Assembly (NCBI RefSeq): GCF_907164915.1 | Contig: NC_061866.1 | Coordinates: forward strand, 22,980,117 to 23,044,116 | DNA length: 64,000 nucleotides | Source: Impatiens glandulifera | Taxonomy: Eukaryota; Streptophyta; Magnoliopsida; Ericales; Balsaminaceae | Direction of reading: 5' to 3' | Part shown: positions 22,133 through 34,900 of the stretch, piece by piece | Layout: every line of letters starts with the position of its first letter | Position numbering within the stretch: the stretch's first letter is position 1 | Position numbers and translations under genes: made by a program | Notes under the pieces: generated by a model | Seen by the model: only the letters and a program-made list of their open reading frames with translations | Told to the model about the DNA's origin: nothing | Database searches by the model: none

Positions 22133-25100
22133 TCATTGACTAATCCATTTACTGCAGGAATTGTAGACCTTGCTCCTGGATTTGTTGAGCTCCGAGCCAA
22201 TGACACGCCAACAATATTCCATCCTCAAGGTCTTTATTTGGTCCCGTACATTTTTTTTAACGCCGAAGCCACTTTTCCAACCCTTCACCCGACCTTCATA
22301 CGTCTCCATGTGTCTCATGCAAAAAATGCCGCAGTCAGTGTAATTCTTGGAATCCTGCCATGACAATTTCAAACATATCTTTTCCAAACTACCATATTTT
22401 GTAGCAAGAACGGGGTCTACGTCGTTCATATATTGTTGAATGTAGTCATCCTGATACATCATTACAAACAACATGATGTAATGTAATTTAGTGCTACTAG
22501 AATTCAATCATTGAACTAGTTGAAAATCAAATTTTAGTGTCATACCAAGATTTGTGCGATTGCATAGGTGACTCCCTATTGTCAATTACTTGAAATTGCC
22601 TTTGTATGAAGTTATAGCAAACCAAGTAGAAATGTCTGTCATCAATGATTGGGAAAAACATCTGTGGATAGAATTAAAACAAATTAGATTTCACCTGAGT
22701 TGTACATGCTATTATAAGATATCACAACAAGAGATGTACTTACGAGGTCCACATCCAAGAGGTCCCTTTTCGAAATGTCAAAAGCCCGACCTTCACGACA
22801 GAACCTTTCATTGAATTGGTTTAGGCTAGTTATCCCACCTTCACGAAAAATCTGTTTACAGCATAGTCTTTAGTCTCACACAAATAACATAATTGATAAA
22901 CAACAGTGCTAGTACAACTTACGGTGAGCGCGGTTGTGTAGAAAATCTTATTATAACGACGTTTTACATTTCTCCTACAAAGGTCGTTCAACATGTACGA
23001 CCAAATGTCAATAATCATACTGTCTACCCAGGTTTTATCAGCCATTGTAAGCATGTCCTCGCGCGTCACGTGTAGACTTAGTCTCTCCCCAAAAAATATC
23101 ATTTCACTGCATAAAACCAGAAAAACATGTTTCAGAATGGGGTACAAATTATATTTTTCAGGAATAAGTATGTATGTCCAGGAAACATTACCTTTGATCA
23201 AGTCCTGTAGCAAATATGAAACCCACAAAAGTCTTCTGAATGTTTGTAATTTGTTTGACATCCCTAAACATTTTATTGAAATATGGGGTTTTCAATACTG
23301 GAGGCAATTCCAATGCTTTAAGCCATTCTTTCAATTGCATTTGTGGACGAGAAGAGACAGTTTGAAGTGGCGGTGGTAGACTAGAGATGCATTCTTCTGG
23401 TTCAATTTTTACTATCGCCATAGAAGGGGAGTTGTTGTTGGTTTCGGTGTTGATGACATCGGTTAACCAATCCGTTTTCAAATTTCGGGGGACTTTTCTG
23501 TAGACATTTAAGGCCTTTGATGGTCCAGCTTCTTCATTTTTTGGGATAATTTGGGTAGGAGGCAAGGCTGGGGTTGTTGGAGTGCTGGTGTTCGTGTTGG
23601 TTTCTGTTTTGGGAGGAATGGGGTTGGCTTTGGGTTGGGCGGTTGGAGTGCTGGTGTTTGTGTTGGTTTCTGTTTTAGGAGGAATGGGGTTGGTTTGGCT
23701 TGTGCTATTGGAGGGGTTGTGGTTTTGGTGTTGATTTATGTTTATGTTTTTAAAGGAATGGGGTTGGCTTTGGCTTTTGCCATTGGAGGGGTTGGGGTTT
23801 TGGTGTTGGTTTCTGTTTTGAGAGGAATGGGGTTGGCTTTGGCTTGTGCCATTGTAGGGATTGGGGTTTTCGTGTTGGTTTCTGTTTTGAGAGGAATGGG
23901 GTTCTTGTGGGATTGGGCCGTTGGAGTGAGGGTGGTTTGTGTGTTGTCTTGGGTGTTTAGAGGAAGGGTGTTGTCTTTGGCTTGGGTATTGGCTTTGGTG
24001 TTTTTTTCGGTGTTGGGAGAAAGGGTGCTCTTGTTGGCTTGGGCTGTTGGAGTGGTGTTGGCTTTGGTGTTGGTTTCGGTGTTGAGAGGAAGGGTGCTCT
24101 TGTTGGCTGGGGCTGTTGGAGTGGTGTTGTCTTTGGTGTTGGTTTCGGTGGTGGGGGTTATAGTGTTCTTGTTGGCTGGGGCTGTTGGAGTGGTGTTGTC
24201 TTTGGTGTTGGTTTTGGTGGTGGGGGTTATGGTGTTCTTGTTGGCTGGGGCTGTTGGAGTGGTGTTGTCTTTGGTGTTGGTTTCGGTGGTGGGGGTTACG
24301 GTGTTTTTGGTGACTGGGGCTGTTGGAGTGGTGTTGGCTTTGGTGTTGGTTTCGGTGGTGGGGGTTATGGTGTTCTTGGTGGCTGGGGCTGTTGGAGTGG
24401 TGTTGGTTTTGGTGTTGGCATGGGTGTTGGGAGGAAGGGTGTTGGCTTTCGCTTGGGTGGTGGTTTCTGTGTTGGGGTTAATTCCACTTCCTCTTGGCTG
24501 CTGATGTTTTGTTTTGTCCAAGCTCCTTTGTAAGCCTTCCCTCAGGATTGAATGGGAGTTTAGTACAGTGGTCAATGGCTCAAATGCAGATTGTACAAGT
24601 TCCATTGCGTTTATCTAGTGCATCTCATTTAGATATTTAGCCCCTTGTGCCAATTCGTCTGCAGCGGCCGCAACCTTCCTCAAACATGATGCAAGATTTT
24701 TTGGAATTAGTGCCTGCTCAGTAAGATTGTCACCCCCAGATTGTGGTGGTGTTGGCTCCACATTTTGTTGAATCGGTGGTTGCTCATTCGGAATGGATAT
24801 GCGAGCAACTACCCTACCATGTCCAAACCCCCCCTGTGCAGCCTCATACTCAACCCTTTCGTACATCTTCTTCTCGTCCCAGCATCCCAAAATAGGAAAA
24901 TTCCTTGAGATCTGACTGTTTACCTTGAACTCAACCACACGGTCCAAGTAGCACAACTGATACATTAGCATAAACAAATATATGTTACGTTAAATTAAAT
25001 GAAAAATTATGAAGGTACAACCTACAACAAATAGCTTTCTACACTCACCAAAAGAAACGTTAATGGTCCATGGAAATAGGATGTCTTTTTTTTCTTTCCA

Positions 25101-26154
25101 CTTATAAACACTGTCAACTAGTCCGTCTAACGTAAACTTGCACCAGTTGTAGTCTTTGATTTTAGATACATCCTGTAGGGATTTCAGTACTTTGAATTCT
25201 GTACATAAAAAAGGAGTGACTCAAATCAGTTAAAATGACATTGAAGTTCTAAATGAAATTACAGAATTACTGCTATGTTCTTTGGGTATACCTGCACTGT
25301 GGATTTTGGGATGTCCACAAAAAACTGGATACAACAAACACCACGAAGTCCATCTTGAAGTTACTGTCTCCGGCTGTATTCTATAGAATTTTGTCCGGCA
25401 TTTGGTAGGTCGAAAGACCTCCACTGTTCTCGAATCCCCATCTCCTTCTCCACGCCGTGAGATGGTCCTTGTACACCTTGTCATCCATGTGATTTTCTAA
25501 ACACTCTGCCACTTCTAATTCCCCTCTAGGAATGTTCAATACACATTGAACATCCTCTTCATCAATCTGCATCTCCTCTCCACTGTGTAGGACAATGCTC
25601 CTCCTTCTGGGATTGAAGAGACTCACAATGCACCGTGAGAATTGAAGTGGGCATTTTGATATGCCCAGTGAAAGAAGGGAACCAAATCCTATGTCCCTCA
25701 CAACCTCCTTCTGTTCTTCGGATAACCTGTTAATCAGGTAATGAAGGCGCGAAGGAGAGGTTCTGCTCTTGAAATCAACATCAGGGTCACGAGTCTTTCT
25801 TCTTTTCTTCTCAACCTGGTTCTCATTAAGTGCTTCATTAGCAGCGTTGGCCAGAATATCCAGTGGTGTCGTGGGCGTGCCTGATGCCTCGGGTTTTCTT
25901 TTCCTTTGTTGAACACTACATTAACATTAGCAAATTCAATGAACTACATAATCCAAAAAGAGGCAAATTTGTACATTTTCTAACATTAGCGTAATTACCT
26001 TAGTGTGTTAACTTCCGTCGTCGATTCAGTATATGGAACTATTTGCTTATCGGAATCCTGATTCTGAGATGATAGAGTCACATTTAGATTCAAACGAACT
26101 CAAATAAGCAAACGAAAAAGACCCACGCATGCAACCGTAAACACTCCTAACCAT
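22133..26154 (-). pseudogene. Ulp1-type (C48) cysteine protease gene A, decayed
   Basis: Multi-exon gene of the SUMO-protease-like family often carried by plant MULEs. Leader exon ends in ATG (26154-26152) at a GTTAGG donor; further exons 26063-25999, 25915-25292, 25198-25049, 24957 onward. The N-terminal plant-specific domain reads IGFGSLLSLGISKCP and SGEEMQIDEEDVQCVLNIPR; the DNFVVF-like strand is at ~25340. The middle is a Thr/Pro/Asn-rich 23-residue repeat. The C-terminal protease part keeps the whole expected catalytic set: His in DRHFYLVCYNF (~22650), Asp in QVIDNRE, Gln in LSWQDSKN, Cys in TDCGIFCMRHME. Defects: in-frame TAG at 25381-25383 and ~24617, an 8-A-run frameshift at ~25090, stops and a shift around 23580-23745. 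A paralogue of gene B on the same strand. Confidence 0.85.
23742..24500 (-). repeat. 69-bp (23-residue) coding tandem repeat in Ulp1 gene A
   Basis: The anchor GCTGTTGGAGTGGTGTTG (plus strand) recurs at 24043, 24112, 24181, 24250, 24319 and 24388, exactly 69 bases apart. The minus strand reads [23 protein letters not shown] units; diverged units continue to ~23560. The plus strand of the same block gives long Gly/Val-rich frames, which are artefacts of the repeat. The protein stretch is probably disordered and Thr-rich, a linker between N-terminal domain and protease. Confidence 0.9.
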
Positions 26155-26159
26155 TTTCG

Positions 26160-28370
26160 CAGCAGCAGAAGATACTAACCGGAAGAGAAATGGATTCGTA
26201 TTCGAACGACCGGAGACGACAGCCCTAGGTCAATTAGCAGAATAACTTAGGGGTATGACGGCCGGAGTCGGGCTTGAAATATTATATTTTCTAAATTCCT
26301 CTATTAGTGTGAATGTATTTTCATGAGGCCGTATCGGTTTTTACAAACATGAATAAGGAGTTTTTCATGAACTTCATAAGAGTCGAAGGATTATTCGCTC
26401 ATGAAATGTGACATGTAATTCTGCATTACGGAAATAAAACATACTAGAATAGGCGAAGATGTATTCGTGTTGAATGCCTGATTGTACGAATATATCTTCG
26501 CTCAGGAATTCTTTTACATGATTCAACATTATGAAAAAAAAGAAATTCCCAAAGGTGAGCAACTATTCGCTTCTAAATGCGGAAGAAGCGAAGAAATCTT
26601 CGATCAACAAATCTAACGTATCATATACAATCTGAAGGATTGACATTTGATTGGATGGTAGCATTGGAAATGACTTTCCGTATACGGGTTTCACAAAGCC
26701 TGAGACTATGTGACAGGTGAATTGATATGACAAAAAGGTTTTGGCGCTTCATTTTATTTATTTAATGTAATATAATTTAAATATTTATTATATTTAATAT
26801 ATTTTCTTTAGATATAAATAACAATATATATATTTTAATTTTACACTGATGTAATAAATATAATGTTTTTTATATATGAATAATTTAATATTTAATATAA
26901 TGTTAATTAAAATATGGAATTATTTGATTTATGATTAGAAGATTGAGCGTGTATTTGGAGAAATTTTTGGTTTTTATAAAAAAACACACCAAGATCAAAC
27001 AGCAGCTAATTTTTGTTTTTACTTTTTCATTAACAATATATAAATTATGAATGATGTTTCCTGTAAAAAAACTGTAGACTGGTCCGATTTGATATTTCAT
27101 GAATACTTTAAGATATGATATACCGGAAAAAAACATTTCATTAATGAATTAAAAATACGAATGAAGTGTGAATTTTAAAAAAAAAAGTTTAAAGTGATTG
27201 GAGCGAAGATTTATTCGCTGCATGTCTATTCCAATAAATTTCATTAATAAATTGAAAAATAAAATTCATGATAATTTTGGTCTTTACATACATGCGTTGG
27301 TGTACTTACATCAGAGGTAAACGGTCTTCTCATGGAAGGGTAGGGGGTTTTACATGAACGTCAGGTTAGAAATAATTGAAGCGAAGATTTATTCGCTTTA
27401 AATATGCTCCTCATAAATTACAATTTTCATTAAAAACGAATATTTGTTCGCTGCATTTGATCTTTAATTATTTGAATTCATATTTAATAAATGTAAATAT
27501 AAAATTCATGTTAATTTTTGCCTTTACATACAAGGGTAAGTGTATTTCCATGACAGGCAAACGGTCTTCTCATGGTTGTGTTGGTGGGTTTACATGTAGG
27601 ACATGTGGAAAATAATTAAGCGAAGATTTCTTCGCTGACGAACGACTCCACGTACAAAAAAATGTTTGAAAAAATCAAAACGTAAACATGAAGTAATTTT
27701 AGCGAAGATTTCTTCGCTGCATGTCATTTCCAATTAATTTATTTAGCATTTGATACACGGAACTTCAAAATTCATTTTCATTTTGGTAGTTTTGGGTTAT
27801 TAAATTGTTTTGACGCTATAATTGAATTTTATGAATTTCTTTAATTAATTATATTTTAAATCTTATTTATATTCGATATAATTTTGTTCATATAGAAATA
27901 ATATTATATTTAATATAATTTTATACTTATTTATTAACATAATTTTTTCTATATAGAAATAATTTATTATTTAATATAATGTTAATTACAATATTGAATT
28001 ATTTGTTTTAATGGATAAAATTATTTCTATATAGGAAAACACATAAATGCTATTGTAACAATACTTTATCGATAATGAAATATAATTTATGTGATGTGAC
28101 CAAAGGACTGCATACTGTTCTGATTTGATATATGATCACGGGCTGATTACTTTTTCTGAATCCATAGATATGAAATAATTTCTATATAGGGTTTTATACA
28201 AAAACACAGAAATGCTATTGTTATTACTTTTTCAATAATGAAATATAATTTATTAATGATGTGACCAAACAAATGACTGCATACTGTTCCGATTTGATAT
28301 TTGAGCACGGGTAAATTACTTTTTCTTAATCCATAGATACAAAAAAAATTGAAGAAATCATATTTTTCTA
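26160..28370. repeat. MULE internal non-coding region with arm-type repeats
   Basis: Holds leader of gene A (to ~26260), scattered palindromes (26585, 27200, 27380, 27617, 27700) and two copies of the arm unit at ~27270-27390 and ~27520-27640 (GGTCTTCTCATGG, TTTACATGNACGTCAGG, TTTACATAC). A separate unit (CATACTGTTCYGATTTGATAT, then TTACTTTTTCTNAATCCATAGATA) is duplicated at ~28020-28185 and ~28185-28345, with a diverged third copy at ~26930-27130. Confidence 0.7.
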
Positions 28371-28411
28371 TTTGCTATAAATGTAGGAATTACATAAACA
28401 ATCTTGGTCGA

Positions 28412-28709
28412 CATGAAATATTTCGTGAGCATGAGCATTTCTGTTGAGAGTGTGTGTTTTTTTAAGAGATTTTGTTTGGATCTATCATTTGGGAGATACT
28501 ATGTGGTGGAAAACATTTTCAAGAAAGATCAACTAGTGGAAATCATCTTCAGTTACTACAAATTCTTCATACTTCAAGTAGAAACTACTGATCAAATGAA
28601 GATCATTCGTGTCCACTGCTGGTGGGAAGCGCCAACTTTGGGAGATTCCCTGGGATGGAAAACATCTCAAGAGATAACTCAACAGGTGTATGTCCCCAGT
28701 TATGCGTGA
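28412..28709 (+). CDS. Small hypothetical ORF inside the MULE
   Basis: 98 codons from ATG 28412 to the TGA at 28707-28709, preceded by a TATA-like CTATAAATG at 28375. No family recognised. The N-terminus is hydrophobic (SMSISVESVCFFKRFCLDL), and two related stretches (FGRYYVVENIFKK and LGDSLGWKTSQEI) hint at an internal duplication. It may be a fragment of a captured gene or a chance frame. Confidence 0.25.
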
Positions 28710-28859
28710 GAGATCCGCTGTGGTCGCTTCAATGGAGATGCATTGAAGCTGGAGATGCAGATGAATATTGTTTTGTTTATGAAACGTAGAAATGTTTATG
28801 AAACGTTGTAATGAAATTTTGTTCATCGAATTAAAAAAAATATTTGTTATATATATTTT

Positions 28860-29642
28860 CATTCAGATTTGTTTAAACATATTTAAAGGCACGAATTTTT
28901 TATAAATAATAAAGTATTATAATATGTACTCTTCTAGCTAAGTATATGTTTCCCATAATTGAAATCATTGCCATAATTGTAATATGAAGTGACATGTAAT
29001 GTAAAATTTTTTAGCGCTTCTTCAATCATTTAACCCTGGATGGGATTTAATATACAAGCGAATCCATATTCGTTCAATGTTGTCGTTTTCAAATATCACT
29101 ATCAAGCGAATTGTATTTCGTTTCGTAACACTGGGGGGTTTAATAAAGAAACTAACAAGCGAATGAATCTTCGTTCATAAAATCATTAGAGTTTTACATG
29201 AATGTGTCACAAATACAATATTATTTAAATAAAAAGAGAAGGCGACTTCATCTTCGTTTTCAATCACCTGGTTAGTTGTAATACACTAACAAACAAACGA
29301 AGATATGTCCATTCGATTTACTGATTAGATACGGTGTTATGAAGCGAACAACGCTTCGATATATCAATGTAAGTGGTTTACATGAACACATCAGTTGTTT
29401 TACATTATACTTTGAATTGAAAATGACATCCAAATTGCAATCAAACAATCAAACATAACGATAATTATTCGATTTATATAACTCCAGAATACACTTACTA
29501 CATAATGTAAAATATAACTTCAAAATATAATCAAACATAACTTCAGAATATAATTACTACACAAAAACATTTCATAATCCGTTTACATAAGTACTACACA
29601 GATTAAGCAACAAAATAGCGGTTCAAAAATACAAATGAAGCT
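28860..29642. other. Non-coding MULE spacer with degenerate palindromes
   Basis: Contains weaker members of the GCGAA/TTCG family, often with only one intact arm (AAGCGAATCCATATTCGTTC at ~29055, AAGCGAATTGTATTTCGTTT at ~29104, AAGCGAATGAATCTTCGTTC at ~29157, GAAGCGAACAACGCTTCG at ~29341). Nothing codes. Confidence 0.6.
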
Positions 29643-30807
29643 CTAGTCTGATTCATCAGAGGATGACTTGTCAATCGGTCCTGTCATCGACACGATCTCA
29701 TGTTCGATGACGGGTGGAATGTATAGCTGAATGGCTTCGTTCACAGCATTGATCCATTGATTGGGGAATGAAACCTTAAAAGAATTATCTATTATTGATG
29801 CGTACTCTAGGTAAAGATGATGAGGAATATGCATCAAGTCCTCCGGAGGATTCAGTCCATTCGAAGGTAGGGGATTCCGTAGGCCAAATTGTCTATATAT
29901 GACAGTTGAGCAGTAGGAGGTAGTTCCCTCAAGGCCCAACACAATGATGAATGGAGAACCCCTCATCTCGTACATCATTTAACTAAAGAGATACCACGGA
30001 ACAATGAACCGAATTGGCTGAATATCCGAAATAGAATTCTCAGGCACGATTCCAGCGACCCTTTGCAGTTGCAGATTGGCAAAGGAAGGTTAGGGAATTG
30101 AAGGACGGGGCAACCAATGCAACTTGTCTAACGACCAGAGGTAAAGAACCAAAGGTGATCCACGACGGGAATAGTTATTTTCCTCTGGGACAAATTCGTT
30201 AAGACCAAGTAATATCTCAGCAAGTACAAGGCTAGCCAGGTTTGGGGCGTTTCCCATCAGTGCAGGAACTACCTCCAGGATCCTATCCGAAGGCCGTCGT
30301 CCTGCAGACGGACACAAAAAAATGAGCCAGAACCACAAGCATGATCAGTTTGCTTTGTGTGTGGTTGATGGTCCTCTCAGCTCTCTGGACACGCCAAATG
30401 TACTCGTCTATGTTTGTCATATTGAGAAATCCATGTTGGAGGGTAAACAAAACAGCATCAAACATTGTACCTCCATAGAAGCTGTGGCAAATTTCGAAGG
30501 CTCTATGAGGATCTTGATTGACAGGCAAAATCATGAGTGCAAGACTACCACACCTAAGGATTGAAGCAAAGTCCTCTATCGGCGGGCATATGTGCATTTC
30601 CCCAATAACAAAAGAACGAGAGTCCGTATTCCATCTGCTTTGCATGTGGGTCATCAGTCCGTCGTGAACGTTTATTTGTAAAAGAGGTAGAATCTCATCT
30701 ATATGATAGACACTAAAAGGGATAGGGTCATCGTTGATCAGACATAAGTATCGCTCCAGCTGTTGCTGCGATAAAACCAGCATGTCTGAGTCCATCTCTA
30801 CCTCCAT
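29643..30807 (-). pseudogene. DUF7745-like plant protein (captured), frame-shifted
   Basis: N-terminal piece (30807-30283) reads ERYLCLINDDPIPFSVYH, then NVHDGLMTHMQSRWNTDS and RSFVIGEMHICPPIEDFASIL. This matches the plant DUF7745-type pattern of a short helical lead, then a W-D-x-x-R-x-F-x-x-G-x-x-x-x-x-P-x-x-E-(D/E) block. The downstream piece continues one frame over from ~30300 (LASLVLAEILLGLNEF, SPLVLYLWSLDKLHW), then ends in an acidic tail with a stop at 29643. The switch lies at GTCTGCAG, so it could be a missed intron acceptor rather than a frameshift; a stop at ~30088 and another at ~29980 break the middle. Function of the family is unknown; it is common in transposon-associated plant proteins. 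It sits between the two Ulp1 genes on the same strand. Confidence 0.6.
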
Positions 30808-31048
30808 CTTATGAGTATTACACTAAATGACTAAAGAGAACGAATCTAGTGTAGACACCGGTAGAGAGAGATTTGGGAAGGAAAGAGTCAAAACAGAGAG
30901 AGAGGTGAGAGTGAGAGTGGAGTGTGAGAGTGAGAGTGAGGGTGTGAGAGTGATGATGTTTATCAGCAGTAGTTGAAGTAATAAATGATTTTTCATTCTT
31001 GAATTCACATCCTTACATAACTCCGGTAGGGGCATTACATGTTGTGAA

Positions 31049-31830
31049 GATATCTTCGTTTAGGAATTTGAAAACATATAGTGAAGAAGATATCTTCGTC
31101 TCTAATTTTCAAAATATGGCTAGTACCAAAAAAAACATAAGATGATATCTTCGTTTAGGAATTTGAAAATATATAGTTAAGAAGATATCTTCGTTTAGGA
31201 ATTTGAAAACATATAGTGAAGAAGATATCTTCGTCTCTGATTTTCAAAATATGGATTGTACAAAAAAAAACATAAGAAGATATCTTCGTTTAGGAATTTG
31301 AAAATATATAGTTAAGAAGATATCTTCGTTTAGGAATTTGAAAACATATAGTGAAGAAGATATCTTTGTCTCTGATTTTCAAAATATGGCTAGTACCAAA
31401 AAAAAACATAAGAAGATATCTTTGTTAAGGAATTTGAAAATATATAGTTAAGAAGATATCTTCGTTTAGGAATTTGAAAACATATAGTGAAGAAGATATC
31501 TTCGTCTCTGATTTTCAAAAAATGGCTTGTACCATAAAAAACATAAGAAGATCTCTTCGTTTAGGAATTTGAAAATATTTAGTGAAGAAGATATCTTCAT
31601 TTCTGATTTTAAAAATATGGGCACAAGAAGATATAAGAAGATATTTTCGTTTTATATTTTGAAAACATATAGTTAAGAAGATATCTTCGTTTCCGATTTT
31701 AAAAATATGGGAACAAGAAGATATATGAAGATATCTTCGTTTATGATCTTAAAAACATGTAGTTAAGAATATATCTTCGTTTAAGAATTTTAAAACATAG
31801 AGTTACGAAAATAACCTCGTTTATGATTTT
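31049..31830. repeat. Minisatellite built on the palindrome GAAGATATCTTC
   Basis: About 20 units of ~39-55 bases. Each unit carries the 12-bp palindrome GAAGATATCTTC followed by GTTTAGGAATTTGAAAAYAT or by GTCTCTGATTTTCAAAATAT. The two unit types alternate in a higher-order pattern (type 1, type 1, type 2 with an ACCAAAAAAAACATAAG spacer), best preserved between 31140 and 31560 and decaying to the right. The palindrome resembles the centre of the GCGAAGAT..TTCGC family elsewhere in this element. Confidence 0.9.
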
Positions 31831-31980
31831 AAAAATATGGGTACAAGAAGACATATCAAACATCAATACATTATAAGTTATAATTCCATATAAAACATCA
31901 AACATTAAAATATGTCAATTGACCTGTGTAAACATAAGAATTACTGTACAAGTATAATTCCGTATAACACATACAAATCT

Positions 31981-34900
31981 CTAAAATCTTGATCTAATTG
32001 CATTCTTTAACTTAAACCTATTGACATTGTGCTCAGACATAAGAATTGTGTATAAATATTTAATCCTCAATGTACTCAAAGCTTCTTGGTCCTTCAAAAG
32101 AACAAGAGAAAGTATAAGAACATCTAAAATGGTTAAATGTCATAGACTAACATATGGTATAACACTTACATTATTTTCGTTGATGTCAATAGCCCAATCC
32201 TTCAACGCTCCTCTATATGTTTCCATATGTCTCATTAAATATACACCACAGTCTTTCTTGTTTGTTTGGTCTTGCCAGACCAGCTTTGGGGCCGTTATCC
32301 TGTATTTTTTAACCTTTGAAGAAATTCTTTCTAGGCCTTGGCTTTCCAAGAAAGCCACAAGACTATCGACTTGTTTCCTCAAAGTGACATACTTGTCCAT
32401 AATTTTTATTCTATGCGGACGACCGGAGTTGTCTAGTACATTGATTTTGGAGTCTTTAATATTCACACATACAAGAAAGAAATGTCTGGAAAAGACGACA
32501 GGTAGGAATATCTGTAAAAAGAACACAAACATTTATTATTTTATTGCATACTCATTACTTGGAATTGAGGGATATGTACATACCAGGTCAGCGAAGATGA
32601 GGTCTTCTTTTGTGACATGGTAGTTTCTCATGTCTTCTTCAAGGGATTGGCAAAATAAGGTGGAATAATGCTCAAGACTAACCGGAAAAATAAGGGTAAA
32701 GTATCAAAGTCATGAACATTAAAGAATACATAGCACAAAACAAGAGAAGCACTTACATGTGATATTGATGAAAAACAAATTATTCGTGGTTCATGCCTTG
32801 GCAACCTACGGCATTTGGATTGCACAATTATGGACCAAGCGTCCACCACTTCGCTCGCAATTTCTTCACCCAGTTTCATTGTTTGAAATAGATGACGGGT
32901 GATATTACCCGGTGGACCTTCGTACAGAACGTCACTGCAAAATAGATTCATTTAGAAGAACATAACTAACTAATTTCATATTTCAAATTTCTAAAAGCAT
33001 GCGAAGTAACTTACCTTGCAGGAAGGTCTTCATCAAACACAAAATCGGCTAATCTTTTATCCTTGTTGGTTATTTTGTGGTCCAACATATCCGCAACCTC
33101 TTTCATGTAAGGGGATCGTAGGTGCACAGGAATTTTTGTGATCTTCCGCTTAGGATAGTCTTTAATGTTGATGCGTCCCCCCCCATCATCTTCATCTTCA
33201 TTTCAGAAGATTCAACGGCTTTAGAAGCCTCAGCCTGTTCCTTCCCTTCACCCTAATCATTTGGTTCAACAGTGGGTGATCGAGCTTTGTGTTCCTCAAA
33301 CTGTTCCTTCCCTTCACCCTGATCATCGTCTTTAATAGTGGGAGACTGAACTTTGTGTACCTCAGCCGGTTCCTTCCCTTCACCCTAATGATCAGTTGTT
33401 TGAACAGTGGGTGAGTCAGCTTTGTTGGGCAGAATTGCATCCTCAAGGTCTTCCTGTTGAAAAGGGGGTGATTGAGCTTCAATGTGCAGAAATGCAGCCT
33501 CAACATCTTCATGTTCAACAAGGAGTGATTGATCTTCAATGTCCTGACCTACATCCTCAAGATCTTTCGGTTGAAGAGAGAGTGACTGAGCTTCATTGTG
33601 CAGAACTGCATCATCGAGATCATTCGGTTCAACGTGATCTGAGCGATTTTCTTGATTTTGCATAACTGCATCCTCAAAATCACTCAGTTCAACCCGTGCT
33701 GATGGATTGTCTTCATTGTCCTCAACTGTATTCTCATAGGGATATTCAACCGGGGGACTATTGATTTTCAAGCCCGCACTCTCTAAAGTGTCCCCAAGTG
33801 CCTCACTTGGAGGATCTTCCACACCTACACGAACCTCACCATCATTCACCACCTTCAAGTGTTTCATGAACCCTTCAGACTCTCTTAGGTTCACGAAACC
33901 GGCCTCGAAAAAAGGCTTCGGATCGATGTTGCGTTTCTCCAGCTCCCCTAATAGGTAATTAAGTTGTTGGGCTGTATCTTTAAAAGTTTGCAGGATTTTG
34001 GATGTCAACATCTGTAGATTATGAAAAACATATTTCATTAGTCTTGAAAACAAGAAAATATATACAAATGTGAGTCAATTTCTTGTTTCCACATACCTCA
34101 TCATCGTCTTCTTTTACTTCAACCGAGTCAACTGGATTCTCAGGTTGTTTAGCTGCTAGGCGCGCCCTATCCCGACCCAGCCCAAAACCACCGACACAAA
34201 CTTCTAAGGTGGTATACTCTAACACTGTGACGTCATCCCAACAAGTGATTATTGGAAATTTCCTTTCGTAAGGCAGACGTACACCTTCCACAAAAAACCA
34301 TCTAGGTAGTAAATCTGGAATAAATTAATGGTAAACATGTTATTAAATATTGGATACCTATAAAGCATAAACAAGAGAGGAATTATTTACCTATAAAAAG
34401 GTTATAGGTCCATCAAAATATGGATTTTTATCTTTACTTGCTTTTTCTTTCCAACTTCTTACACTTTCAACCAATCGTTGTAGTGTGAAGTGGCATCAGT
34501 TCAGCTCCTTTATGTTATCAACATCCATTAAGGATTTCAGAATTTTGAACCTGAAATGAATAAAATACATGTGTGAGTAATCACAAATACAATTAGATTT
34601 ATAATAAGTTTGAATACATGTTTACCTGGCTCGTGAATTTTGAACTGGACATAAAAAACTTGAGACAACAAAGACAACGAAGTCGATTTTGAAATCGTTG
34701 TCTGCACTTGTGTTACTTAATATCTTGGGTATCATAAAAAGTGTTTCAGGAGCTTTTGAGTCTTCCCCGGTCCATCTGGTCTTCCAATCCCTTAAGAAAT
34801 TAAAAAAATTAGGGTCCTTCGTCTTGTCCTCCCAGCGGACTCAACTACGTTCATCGCCCCTCAAGGGAGGTTCATCACGAGCTGTACGAGATCTTCATCG

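Noticed and set aside
23551..24533. Long Gly- and Val-rich frames on the plus strand
   Set aside because: They are the other strand of the 69-bp coding repeat in Ulp1 gene A; composition is a product of the repeat.
28412..28860. Possible microRNA precursor
   Set aside because: I could not find a long near-perfect stem; only short internal duplications are visible.
32021..32623. 200-codon plus-strand frame
   Set aside because: It is antisense to the protease exon of Ulp1 gene B, whose catalytic motifs are on the minus strand.
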